Assembly: GCA_004124295.1 (NCBI GenBank)
Contig: SCKI01000001.1
Location: forward strand, 558,001-622,000
Length of the DNA stretch: 64,000 nt
Origin: Fidelibacterota bacterium
GTDB lineage: Bacteria > Fidelibacterota > Marinisomatia > SCGC-AAA003-L08 > TS1B11
Direction of reading: 5' to 3'
The notes beneath the pieces were generated by a model that worked only from the letters and a program-made list of their open reading frames with translations, was not told the origin of the DNA and made no database searches. Shown piece by piece: positions 1 to 9,929 of this stretch. The stretch's first letter is position 1; every line of letters starts with the position of its first letter. A program made the position numbers and the translations under genes.

Positions 1-1867
<1,867 letters not shown>

Positions 1868-1871
<4 letters not shown>

Positions 1872-2458
1872 GCGTCTCCTCCCTCATTTACAGGGCTGGG
1901 GCCTGGCGGGGGTTCAAAACAGCGCCGGCAGCGGGCCTCATATTTGTCCATCTCACCCACCACAATTTGCTCCGCATCCTGCGTGAGGCGCTGGGTAAAG
2001 TTGGCCGGCTCGCCGCACTGCATGCAGATGGCCAGGGTTTTGGTCACATACTCGGCGTGGATCATCAGCAGCGGCATGGCCCCGAAGGGTAAGCCCCTGA
2101 AATCCTTGTCCAGCCCGGCCACCACTACCCGCTTGCCCCCATCGGCCAGGTTCTGGATGACCGGAACGATCTCGGGCTCGAAAAACTGGGCCTCATCGAC
2201 GCCAATGACGTCGGCATCGGCGGCAAGTTCGGTAATATCGTTGGCCGTAGCGACCGGGATAGAGGGAATCCGCTGCTGATTATGGCTGACGATATCGTCG
2301 CTGTTGAAACGGTCGTCAATCTGGGGCTTGAAAATGGCCACCCGTTGCCGGGCGATCTGGGCCCGGCGCAGCCGCCGGATCAACTCCTCGGACTTGCCGC
2401 TGAACATGCTGCCGGTGATGACTTCGATCCAGCCGGCATAGCGGGGTGTTTGGGTCAT
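1868..2458 (-). CDS. tdk: Thymidine kinase (type II, zinc-containing)
   Basis: Phosphorylates thymidine (and deoxyuridine) with ATP. The 196-residue length is typical. The P-loop GSMFSGKS is at residues 16-23; DEAQF is at 88-92 with E89 as the probable catalytic base; a structural zinc site is formed by C145/C148 and C177/C180. The gene overlaps uridine kinase by four bases upstream and the nucleoside transporter by four bases downstream, so all three are expected to be co-translated. Its role is salvage of imported thymidine. Confidence 0.95.
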
Positions 2459-3114
2459 TGATTGAGGGCCGCCGGAGAGGGCTCCCGGTCGGTGACCAGA
2501 CTGCGTATTTTGGTTTTCAGCAGATCAATGGCCACCCGGTTATGCCCCCCTTCGGGGATGATCAGGTCGGCAAAGCGCTTGGTCGGCTCCACGAACTGGT
2601 CGTGCATGGGCCGGACGGTGGCATAGTATTGGTCCACCACCGCATCAAAGGTCCGGTCGCGCTCCTTGATATCCCGGTTCATGCGCCGGATGAAGCGCAC
2701 ATCGGCCGGCGTGTCGACGTAAATCTTGATGTCCATCAGTCCCCGGATAGCCGAATCCGACAGCACCAATATGCCTTCCAGGATGATCAGGCGGTGGCCT
2801 GAAATGTGGCGGGTTTCCTCTTTACGGGTGTGGGTGGTGTAGTCATAGATGGGCACATCGACGGCCTCCATCCGCAGCAGCGCCACCAGATCCTGGTGCA
2901 TGCGGGCAAAGTCGACCGAATCGGGGTGGTCAAAGTTGACCTTGGCCCGTTCATCCAGCGACAGGTGGGCCAGATGGTGATAGTAGCTGTCCTGCTCCAG
3001 GATGATCACGCCGTCGCGGCCGATGTCGCTCACAATCGCGCTGGCAATGGAGGTCTTGCCCGAGCCGGTGCCGCCGGCCAGACCGATAAGTATGGCCTTG
3101 CTTTCAGTGGTCAT
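2455..3114 (-). CDS. udk: Uridine kinase
   Basis: Converts uridine and cytidine to UMP and CMP. It has 219 residues, close to the family norm. The P-loop GGTGSGKT spans residues 14-21, followed by the conserved EQDSYYH and FDHPDSVDF segments typical of uridine kinase and distinguishing it from phosphoribulokinase. It overlaps cytidine deaminase upstream by 11 bases and thymidine kinase downstream by four. The set cdd-udk-tdk covers salvage of all pyrimidine nucleosides. Confidence 0.95.
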   Translation of the reverse strand: MTTESKAILIGLAGGTGSGKTSIASAIVSDIGRDGVIILEQDSYYHHLAHLSLDERAKVNFDHPDSVDFARMHQDLVALLRMEAVDVPIYDYTTHTRKEETRHISGHRLIILEGILVLSDSAIRGLMDIKIYVDTPADVRFIRRMNRDIKERDRTFDAVVDQYYATVRPMHDQFVEPTKRFADLIIPEGGHNRVAIDLLKTKIRSLVTDREPSPAALNQ

Positions 3115-3493
3115 GGAAGGTAAACGGTTTGGGCAGCAGATCGGCGGTGGTGACGGCCTGAACCGGGCCGCCGTCGTTGCTGGCTATGTAAATGGAAATC
3201 TCCCCGCATTGCTCATAAATCACCTGCCGGCAGGCGCCACAGGGGGTACCGCCGTCCCGGGTGATGACCGCCAGCGCCGACAGTTCCTTCTCCCCGGCGG
3301 CCAGGGCGGCGAAAATAGCCACCCGCTCGGCGCAGATGCTGGTGCCGTAGGCCCCCGATTCGACATTGCAGCCATGAAATATCCGGCCCGATCCGGTCAG
3401 CACGGCGGCGCCGACCGGATAATGGCTGTAAGGGGCCCGGGCTTGGGCCTGGGCGGCCAGGGCCTGCTCCACGAGTCTGGTCTGCTCAGTCAT
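3104..3493 (-). CDS. cdd: Cytidine deaminase
   Basis: Zinc hydrolase deaminating cytidine and deoxycytidine to uridine and deoxyuridine. The 129-residue protein is the short homotetrameric type. C54-A-E56 carries a zinc ligand and the proton-shuttling glutamate; PCGACRQ at 84-90 provides the other two cysteine ligands (C85, C88). The substrate-binding CNVESGAYG lies at 42-50. It overlaps the rhomboid gene upstream by four bases and udk downstream by 11 bases. Confidence 0.95.
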   Translation of the reverse strand: MTEQTRLVEQALAAQAQARAPYSHYPVGAAVLTGSGRIFHGCNVESGAYGTSICAERVAIFAALAAGEKELSALAVITRDGGTPCGACRQVIYEQCGEISIYIASNDGGPVQAVTTADLLPKPFTFHDH

Positions 3494-4254
3494 ACCTTGA
3501 GGACTAATTTACGACGCCGCCCGGCGATTGCCATAAATGAAAGACCGGCCACAAAACCGCCGATATGCTCGAACCAGGCAATGCCGCCGCTCACCTCCGA
3601 GCTCATGCTTAAGATGCCGTTGAAAGCCTGAATCGCGAACCACCAGCCCAGCACCACAAAGGCCGGCAGCCTGATAGTGGTGAAGATAATAACGAAAAAT
3701 ACAAACACATGGATCCGGGCCTTCGGATAGCGCAGCATATAGGCCCCCAAAACGCCTGAAATGGCGCCGCTGGCGCCCACCACCGGCAACATGCTCTCCG
3801 GTACCATGTACAGCTGGGCGAAGCCGGCAGCCAGGGCGGCGAACAGATAAAACAGGGCAAACTTGCGGTGCCCCAGGGCCCCTTCCACGTTGTCGGCGAA
3901 GACGTACAGGAATAGCAGATTGCCCAGCAGATGAAGCCAGCCGCCATGCAGAAAAGGGGCCGTGAGCAGGGTCAGCCCGGCCGGCAGGAGGTTGATCTGG
4001 CCCAGTGCGTCCCAGGCAATCCGGGGCTCGTATCGGGACATCATCTGTTCGGTTTGCAGCAGCAGTTCCGGGGCATTATTCTGCCAGAAGTATTGGGGAA
4101 TCAGGCCGTAGCGCAGGGTGAAGGCATGACTGGCCACCGGATCCGCCAGGAACAGGGTCTGGTAGAGGAAAACCAGCACATTCAGCGCCAGGATGCCATA
4201 GGTGACGTAGGGAATCAGCACCTGGGGATTGTCGTCGCGGTAGGGGAAAAACAT
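3490..4254 (-). CDS. Rhomboid-family intramembrane serine protease
   Basis: Polytopic membrane protein of 254 residues with the rhomboid catalytic pair: S162 in GASG and H230 in the last helix segment (EHIGG). The HLLGN motif (H108, N112) that stabilises the oxyanion is also present. Its ATG is adjacent to and overlaps the stop of the M23 peptidase gene, and its end overlaps cdd by four bases. Co-transcription with salvage genes does not reveal a substrate; membrane-anchored envelope proteins would be family-typical. Confidence 0.9.
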   Translation of the reverse strand: MFFPYRDDNPQVLIPYVTYGILALNVLVFLYQTLFLADPVASHAFTLRYGLIPQYFWQNNAPELLLQTEQMMSRYEPRIAWDALGQINLLPAGLTLLTAPFLHGGWLHLLGNLLFLYVFADNVEGALGHRKFALFYLFAALAAGFAQLYMVPESMLPVVGASGAISGVLGAYMLRYPKARIHVFVFFVIIFTTIRLPAFVVLGWWFAIQAFNGILSMSSEVSGGIAWFEHIGGFVAGLSFMAIAGRRRKLVLKV

Positions 4255-6527
4255 CAGCGAATGTTGAAAATGAGTGTGTCCCCGGCCGTATTCCCGACCT
4301 GATCGACGGCGCTGACCGTCACCTGGTGTTCGCCGGGGGAGAGGCGTCCGAGCAGATTGTAGTGGGCTATCTTGCGCAGGGTGTTGTACTCGAAAATCAC
4401 CGGCTGGCCATCCAGGGTGATGCGGATGGCGTTTTCATTGGCAATCCCGGATATCCTGTCATCGACAAAGACGCGGATGCGGTTCAGGTCCTGGGCGGCG
4501 TAGGTGGCCCCCCGGCCGGGCCGCAGAATGGCGACTTCCGGCGGCTCGTGCTCCTCTATCAGGGCGAATATCTCAGCGCTGGTGGCCAACGCGCGGTAGG
4601 CCCGTGTGCGGACCAGGTTTTCCCTGCTGGCCAGTCCGGCAGGCTGCATGAACGTCCAGCCTTCCTTGCGGTCGAGGTAAAACAGGCCGGCGTGGTCCGG
4701 CAGCAGCCGGTTGGGCGGCACCTTCATCTGCAGCCCCATGGGACCGCTCAACGGAACGGTCAGGGGGCCGATTTGCACAGGGCGGAGTACGAACGCGGCG
4801 GAGTCGGGTGGCTCCGCGTCAACCACACTGAGCCAGACAAAGGTGCTGTCGTAGAAGGTCCCCGGCCTGAACTCGACCCTCAGCAGATCATCACCGTCGG
4901 ACAGTTGGCGCCGGTCATCGGGCGGCACAACCACCCCCCGGACGGGCAGCCGCACCTCGTAGGCCGGCTGCAGATTGACCCGCACGCGGACCTCCGAGAG
5001 ACCGTCCAGTTGCGCCAGGGGGATGGGCGGCGCCAGGAAGGCGGTGGGGCTCACCATGCGGGTGGGGTAGCGCCGGGCCCCGCTGCTGGTGATGAGAATG
5101 ATTTCCGGCGCCTCGGGAAGGTAGAGGTCGCTCTTGATCTGGATAGCCAGGCTGCCATAACCCGGCTCCAGCAGCAGTTCAAACTGCCGCTGACCAGGCA
5201 TATCCCCGGCGGGAATCAGGCTCACGTGCAGCGGCTCCAGCCGGGCCCCCCAATGGTCGGTGGCAATGATTTGCAGAATCCGCTGCCGGCCCCGGCTTTC
5301 GGGCACCACGAAGCGGGTGCTGCCGGCCTGGTCCGGCTTCAGGCGGTGGCTGAAGCTGCCGGCCACCTTCCCCCGGGCCGTGAAAAGGAACACATGATAA
5401 GCCCTGAGCCGGGCGGTCGATTCCAGGCTGATAACCCAGCCCTGCTCGTCATCCGACCATTCCGCGCTGGCGGTCACTGCCGTGGGCGGCGTGTTGGCCA
5501 GCACCCCCCGCAGAACGGCTATGTTCTGCTCCTTGTCCCAAATCTTCACCGCGAACGGATGGTAGCCCGGTTCCAGGTTCAATGCGCCGCCCGAACCCGG
5601 CAGGACGAACGACAGGTTCTCGCTATGGACAGTGGTGGAAAGGCGGTGATAGTCATCTTCCTCCAGCCGCCAGAGCCGGTAGTCCCGCTCCAGCTCCATC
5701 AGGGCCCCTTCCTGAAACCTGAAGCGGTCAAACTGCACACCGTAGTGGCGCAGGCCGTCCACCGAGAGACTCAGTCCGTACAGGGTATGGTAGTAGCGCA
5801 TGCCGGGAACCTGATCGTAGGCCTGCACGGCCAGAGCCACCGGACCGCTTACGGCAATGGTATCATCCAGCACGTACCAGCCCGGGCGCACCATCCGGGG
5901 GATCAGCACCGAGGGGAGCGGACTGCCGTGGGCCCGGGCGTTGGCCCCCAGGGGGATCACGGCCAGCGACTTGAACAGGGGCAGCCCTTCATCCTCCATT
6001 TCCAGACCGCTGGCCAGGGGGTTCAGCGGCCGGTTGGCCTCATCGCGGATCTCGAAATGGAGGTGCGGGCCGGAGATGGTGCCGGTATCGCCGGTAAAGC
6101 CGATGATGTCCCCTTTGAGCACCGGAAAGTCGGTGGGCTTGAAACGCAGGTCGACGGCATACCGTTGGCGTTGCTGTTGGCGGCCGAGCACCAGATCGTC
6201 CATATCGGGGGCAAAACGCTGCAGATGGGCGTAGAGCGCCACCCGGCCATCCTTCAGACGCAGGTGGATGGCCTTGCCGTAGCCGCTGGTCGATACCCGG
6301 ATGCGCTCGACGTAGCCGTCCTCAATGGCGTTCACCGCATGCCCATTGGCGCCACCGGTGGAAATATCGAGACCGGCATGATAGCGCCGGGGACGCATGT
6401 CGCCAAAGGTGGCGGTGACCTGCCGTCCGGCCTCCGTGGGCCAGAGATAGTCCTGTCCCCGGACGGGCGACAATATCAGCAGCGCCAGGACGGCCGCCGG
6501 GCCGATTCGTCTGTCGTTAGAATTCAC
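4254..6527 (-). CDS. Secreted M23 (LytM-type) peptidase with long C-terminal extension
   Basis: A 757-residue exported protein with an N-terminal signal peptide ending near residue 24 (VRGQ). The M23 domain occupies about residues 27-175: zinc ligands H50 and D54 (HxxxD) and the H155-L-H157 motif, with H101 as the likely catalytic histidine. All catalytic residues are present, so it should be an active murein endopeptidase or a cell-division LytM protein. The remaining ~580 residues are beta-rich, with a terminal Ig-like segment (VTVSAVDQVGNTAGDTLIF). This gene starts the salvage operon; an 112-bp gap separates it from the divergent gene at 6640. Confidence 0.88.
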   Translation of the reverse strand: MNSNDRRIGPAAVLALLILSPVRGQDYLWPTEAGRQVTATFGDMRPRRYHAGLDISTGGANGHAVNAIEDGYVERIRVSTSGYGKAIHLRLKDGRVALYAHLQRFAPDMDDLVLGRQQQRQRYAVDLRFKPTDFPVLKGDIIGFTGDTGTISGPHLHFEIRDEANRPLNPLASGLEMEDEGLPLFKSLAVIPLGANARAHGSPLPSVLIPRMVRPGWYVLDDTIAVSGPVALAVQAYDQVPGMRYYHTLYGLSLSVDGLRHYGVQFDRFRFQEGALMELERDYRLWRLEEDDYHRLSTTVHSENLSFVLPGSGGALNLEPGYHPFAVKIWDKEQNIAVLRGVLANTPPTAVTASAEWSDDEQGWVISLESTARLRAYHVFLFTARGKVAGSFSHRLKPDQAGSTRFVVPESRGRQRILQIIATDHWGARLEPLHVSLIPAGDMPGQRQFELLLEPGYGSLAIQIKSDLYLPEAPEIILITSSGARRYPTRMVSPTAFLAPPIPLAQLDGLSEVRVRVNLQPAYEVRLPVRGVVVPPDDRRQLSDGDDLLRVEFRPGTFYDSTFVWLSVVDAEPPDSAAFVLRPVQIGPLTVPLSGPMGLQMKVPPNRLLPDHAGLFYLDRKEGWTFMQPAGLASRENLVRTRAYRALATSAEIFALIEEHEPPEVAILRPGRGATYAAQDLNRIRVFVDDRISGIANENAIRITLDGQPVIFEYNTLRKIAHYNLLGRLSPGEHQVTVSAVDQVGNTAGDTLIFNIR

Positions 6528-6639
6528 GGCGCAAAATTAACCTCTGCGTTTGGAGATTGGGATGAATATGGCGGCAGAGAGGGTTTCACCCTTTCGGCTA
6601 ATTTGCCGTAAATTGTGCCGCCCGGCAGGGTCCCCAGAG

Positions 6640-7200
6640 ATGAAACTGTCCACCAAGCTGAAGCTATACCGCACCCTCGGCCGCGTGTCGGCGCCCAGGG
6701 ATGTCGTCTTCAGCGGCAAGTACCCCCAGCCACGGACGCTGCTATTCCTGTTTCCGGTAAATAAAGACCTGTTTTTCAGGAGCCTGCATGTGATCAGGGC
6801 GCTGGAGCGGCACTCCGTGCGCAACAAGATGCACCTGGCCATTGCCCACAAATTCAGGGAGCAGATTCCCGCGCCCAGCCAACGCACGTTCTATTATCCC
6901 CTGCTGAACGAGGAGCCCCCGCAGATCGATGTGCAGGCGCTGCGGCAACATTATGGCGGCAAGGCGTATGATGCGATCATCAACTTGTCGCCGGAGATTG
7001 ACTTGCCTCTGGCCGAAGTCATCTGCATGATCGACAGTCCCAAGCGGATTGGGATGGCCGGTCCCGGCGCCGATGAGCTGTACAACATTCAAATTCGCCC
7101 CAGCAATGGCGACAGCCTGGAAAGCGTCTACGATCAGATGCTGGCCCTGTGCGATCTGGGTCCCCTGGGCAAGCATCCCGACTACGATCTCTGGGGCTGA
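6640..7200 (+). CDS. Unknown protein resembling DUF6913 / GT9-like fold
   Basis: A 186-residue protein from the ATG at 6640; an upstream ATG at 6550 would add 30 residues of poor, low-conservation sequence, so the inner start is preferred. The pattern AYDAIINLSPEIDLPLAEVI followed by CMIDSPKRIGMAG resembles the half-domain seen in DUF6913 proteins and in the N-terminal Rossmann half of heptosyltransferase-like GT9 enzymes. It lacks a second nucleotide-sugar binding half and no catalytic residue can be named. No membrane segment or signal is visible. It stands alone, divergent from the M23 gene and 107 bases before the acyl-CoA dehydrogenase. Confidence 0.7.
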   Translation: MKLSTKLKLYRTLGRVSAPRDVVFSGKYPQPRTLLFLFPVNKDLFFRSLHVIRALERHSVRNKMHLAIAHKFREQIPAPSQRTFYYPLLNEEPPQIDVQALRQHYGGKAYDAIINLSPEIDLPLAEVICMIDSPKRIGMAGPGADELYNIQIRPSNGDSLESVYDQMLALCDLGPLGKHPDYDLWG

Positions 7201-7307
7201 CGCCCCGCCTGCCCGGCCTGTTAATCGAGCTTGCATCGCGGCCCTGATCTGCCTATCCTAACAGCGCAGACCGAACGTTCGGCGCTGGGCAGTTTAAGGA
7301 GTCGCGC

Positions 7308-9032
7308 ATGGCAGACCCGCCACAAAGTTTTATGAAAGCCCTGTTTCAGGGATCGATTCCCGAGAACATGGTATTTCCCTATCCCCGACCCGATCGGGCC
7401 GAGAGCGACATCGTCAAGGTGCTGGTCGATACCTTGCAGCGCTGGGCCCGGGATCATTTCGATGCTGCCGAAGCCGACCAGGCCGGGGCCTACCCGGAGG
7501 GCACCCTGGAGGCCCTGGCCGAGATGGGCCTCTTTGGCTTGGTCATCCCCGAGGAGCACGGCGGCCTCGATCTGAGCCAGACGGCTTATGCCCAGGTATT
7601 TGAGGCGCTGTCGGGCATTGACGGCTCCCTGCCGGTGACAGTGGGGGGGCACAGCTCAATCGGCATGAAAGGCCTGCTGCTGTTCGGCACGCCGGAGCAG
7701 AAGGCCCGCTACCTGCCCCGTCTGGCCAGCGGCAAAATGTTGGCCGCCTTCGCCCTCACCGAACCGAGTTCGGGCAGCGATGCCGCCTCAATCCGGACCC
7801 GGGCCGAGCGCCAGCCCGATGGCACCTGGCAGCTCAATGGCCAGAAGATCTGGATTACCAACGGGGGCGTCGCCCAGTTCTTTACCGTCTTTGCCCAGAC
7901 GGCCGTAGAGAAAGATGGCCAGGTGAAGGACAAGATATCGGCCTTTATCGTCGAGGGCAATCTGGATGGCTTCACCCGGGGGCCGGAGGAGCACAAATTG
8001 GGTATCAGGGCCTCCAGCACGGTCTCTCTGTATTTCGATAATGTGGTCCTCCCGGCCGACGCCCTGCTCGGTGAGGAGGGACAGGGCTTCAGGGTAGCCA
8101 TGCACGTGCTCAATGCGGGGCGCCTGGGGGTGGCTGCCGGAATGGTCGGCGGGGCCAAGGTGCTGCTGGAGATCGCCGTCCGCCATACCCGGGAACGGAA
8201 GCAGTTCGGCAAGGCCATTGGCCAGTATGAGCTTATCCAGGAGAAAATCACCCGTATGACGGTGTGGACCTATGTCACTGAGAGCATGGTCTATCTGACG
8301 ACCCATCTGGCGGATCGCCCCGGTACCGATTACTCCCTGGAGTCCGCCATCTGCAAAGTTTTCGCCAGCGAACGGGGCTGGGAGGCGGTCAATGATGGCC
8401 TGCAGATCATGGGCGGCCTGGGCTATATGCGGGAGTATCCCTTCGAGCGTGTGCTGCGGGACAGCCGCATCAACCAGATTTTCGAGGGCACCAACGAGAT
8501 ACTGCGGTTGTTCATCGCCCTGTCGGGAATGCAGGCGCCGGGCGAATACCTCAGCCAGCTGGGCCAGTCGCTGCGGGCCCCCATCAAGGGCTTTGGACTG
8601 CTTATTGACTACGCCGTGACACGGGTCAAAGAGGCGGTGACGCCGCCCCGTCTCACTTTGGCCCACCCGGCCCTGAAGCCTTGCGCCGACCAATTTTCCA
8701 AAGCGGTGGAGAGGTTCCACCGGGCCATCAATTCGGCCCTCAAAAAGTTCGGCCGCCGGGTGGTGGAGCGCCAACTGATGCTGCAGCGTTTTGCCGACAG
8801 CGCCATCGAACTTTACGGTATGGCCGCCGTGATATCGCGGGTATCCAGCCGGATATCGGCTGTGGGCCAGGAAAAATCCCAGGCCGAGCTCGACATTGCC
8901 CGGATTTATTGCACCGGAGCCTGGTACCGGATCAGGCGCAACCTGCGCATGCTGCGCCGGCACGAGGATCGACCCCTGCGCAGATTGGCCAAACAGGTCT
9001 ACAGGGAGGGCGGTTACCGGTTCCCGCTTTAG
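7308..9032 (+). CDS. Acyl-CoA dehydrogenase (long VLCAD/ACAD9-like type)
   Basis: FAD enzyme catalysing the first step of beta-oxidation. The 574-residue length includes a C-terminal helical extension of about 170 residues as in VLCAD/ACAD9-like and many FCB-group enzymes, longer than the ~380-residue short forms. The signature AFALTEPSSGSDA and the segment QIFEGTNEI are present, with E393 in the catalytic-base position. TAAGGAG precedes the ATG by a suitable distance. Electrons should go to EtfAB, whose genes lie 8 kb away with a putative quinone-linked oxidoreductase. Confidence 0.93.
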   Translation: MADPPQSFMKALFQGSIPENMVFPYPRPDRAESDIVKVLVDTLQRWARDHFDAAEADQAGAYPEGTLEALAEMGLFGLVIPEEHGGLDLSQTAYAQVFEALSGIDGSLPVTVGGHSSIGMKGLLLFGTPEQKARYLPRLASGKMLAAFALTEPSSGSDAASIRTRAERQPDGTWQLNGQKIWITNGGVAQFFTVFAQTAVEKDGQVKDKISAFIVEGNLDGFTRGPEEHKLGIRASSTVSLYFDNVVLPADALLGEEGQGFRVAMHVLNAGRLGVAAGMVGGAKVLLEIAVRHTRERKQFGKAIGQYELIQEKITRMTVWTYVTESMVYLTTHLADRPGTDYSLESAICKVFASERGWEAVNDGLQIMGGLGYMREYPFERVLRDSRINQIFEGTNEILRLFIALSGMQAPGEYLSQLGQSLRAPIKGFGLLIDYAVTRVKEAVTPPRLTLAHPALKPCADQFSKAVERFHRAINSALKKFGRRVVERQLMLQRFADSAIELYGMAAVISRVSSRISAVGQEKSQAELDIARIYCTGAWYRIRRNLRMLRRHEDRPLRRLAKQVYREGGYRFPL

Positions 9033-9072
9033 GCCTCAATCTGCAGCTGCGGAAATATTATCGAAAAAGAGA

Positions 9073-9101
9073 TTGACGTGCAAAGGGTCCTCGTTTACAT
9101 T
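9073..9101 (+). promoter_or_regulatory. Putative sigma70-type promoter for the zinc-ribbon gene
   Basis: TTGACG at 9073-9078 and TACATT at 9096-9101 are separated by 17 bases, close to the consensus arrangement. The site is in the 93-bp gap after the acyl-CoA dehydrogenase. A strong ribosome binding site AGGAGG follows at 9115-9120 before the ATG at 9126. Inferred from pattern only. Confidence 0.5.
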
Positions 9102-9125
9102 TTGCCGCATTTTTAGGAGGTTTAG

Positions 9126-9533
9126 ATGGAAATAGAGGGCCTAGTTTGCCCTGAATGCAACGAGCCGCTGAAGGAAAAGGAACTGGCCAAGTCATTGGTT
9201 TGTCCTAACTGCCGGACCAACCTGAAAAGCCGCAAGTATCTCGATTTTGTCGAATTCTTGATGGCTCAGGGGATCGTTACAGACATGGATTTCTTTGATC
9301 AAGCTCTGTACGGCGCCGATGCGGCGTTTGAGCAGGACATGGAGGAAGGGGACGAGACCGATCCCAACGAATTCGAGCGTCTCGACCACCAGATAAAGAA
9401 TCTCGACGAAGATGTCGATCTCAATGAGGTAACCACTGACGAGGAGGAGTTCCGCCAGTGGGAAGGCATTGAGGAAGATTGGGAAGAATTCAACCGTCGG
9501 CAGGACGTGAACCGGACTGACAAGCCCAGATAG
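9126..9533 (+). CDS. Zinc-ribbon protein with acidic C-terminal tail
   Basis: A 135-residue protein with two CxxC pairs, C8/C11 and C26/C29, forming a probable zinc ribbon. A helical segment (KYLDFVEFLMAQGIV) follows, then a highly acidic tail of about 70 residues rich in D and E (VDLNEVTTDEEEFRQWEGIE). The start is supported by AGGAGG five bases upstream. Zinc ribbons of this size often bind nucleic acid or a protein partner; the acidic tail suggests a basic partner, but the function is unknown. It is followed 20 bases later by a DUF3467 gene, and the two may be co-transcribed. Confidence 0.8.
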   Translation: MEIEGLVCPECNEPLKEKELAKSLVCPNCRTNLKSRKYLDFVEFLMAQGIVTDMDFFDQALYGADAAFEQDMEEGDETDPNEFERLDHQIKNLDEDVDLNEVTTDEEEFRQWEGIEEDWEEFNRRQDVNRTDKPR

Positions 9534-9553
9534 CCCACCCGGAGTAGAGCCTT

Positions 9554-9883
9554 ATGAGCGATCAACCGCCAAAAAAAAAGGGCGCCAAGCAGATTCAGAT
9601 TGAACTGGATGAACAGACCGGCGCAGGGGAATATGCCAACCTGGTTATCGTGACCCACTCGCCGGCGGAGTTTGTCTTCGACTTCACCCAGGTCATGCCC
9701 GGCATGCCCAAGGCCCGCGTCAGAGCCCGGGTCATCATGGCGCCCCTGCATGCCAAGGCTTTTGCCCTGGCCCTGCGGGATAATATCGGGAAATTCGAGG
9801 CCCGTTTCGGAGAGATTCAGCTCACCCAGGAGGACTGGCTGAAGGAATTGGGCTTTCAGCCCCCGGACGACCTGCCCAACTGA
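9554..9883 (+). CDS. DUF3467 family protein
   Basis: A 109-residue cytoplasmic protein recognised by the DUF3467 pattern: YANLVIVTHSPAEFVFDF, then PGMPKARVRARVIMAPLHAK and a helical end. GGAG precedes the ATG. The molecular function of the family is not known; it is widespread as a single small gene in FCB bacteria. Here it follows the zinc-ribbon gene. The next gene, a TonB receptor, is convergent and ends 46 bases later. Confidence 0.88.
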   Translation: MSDQPPKKKGAKQIQIELDEQTGAGEYANLVIVTHSPAEFVFDFTQVMPGMPKARVRARVIMAPLHAKAFALALRDNIGKFEARFGEIQLTQEDWLKELGFQPPDDLPN

Positions 9884-9929
9884 GCCCCCACCCGTAGCCC
9901 AACCGTCGCCCCGGACCCACGGTCAACGG

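Noticed and set aside
4326-6611. 761-residue frame on the plus strand
   Set aside because: It is antisense to the M23 peptidase gene, has no family character, and is open only because of high GC at third positions.
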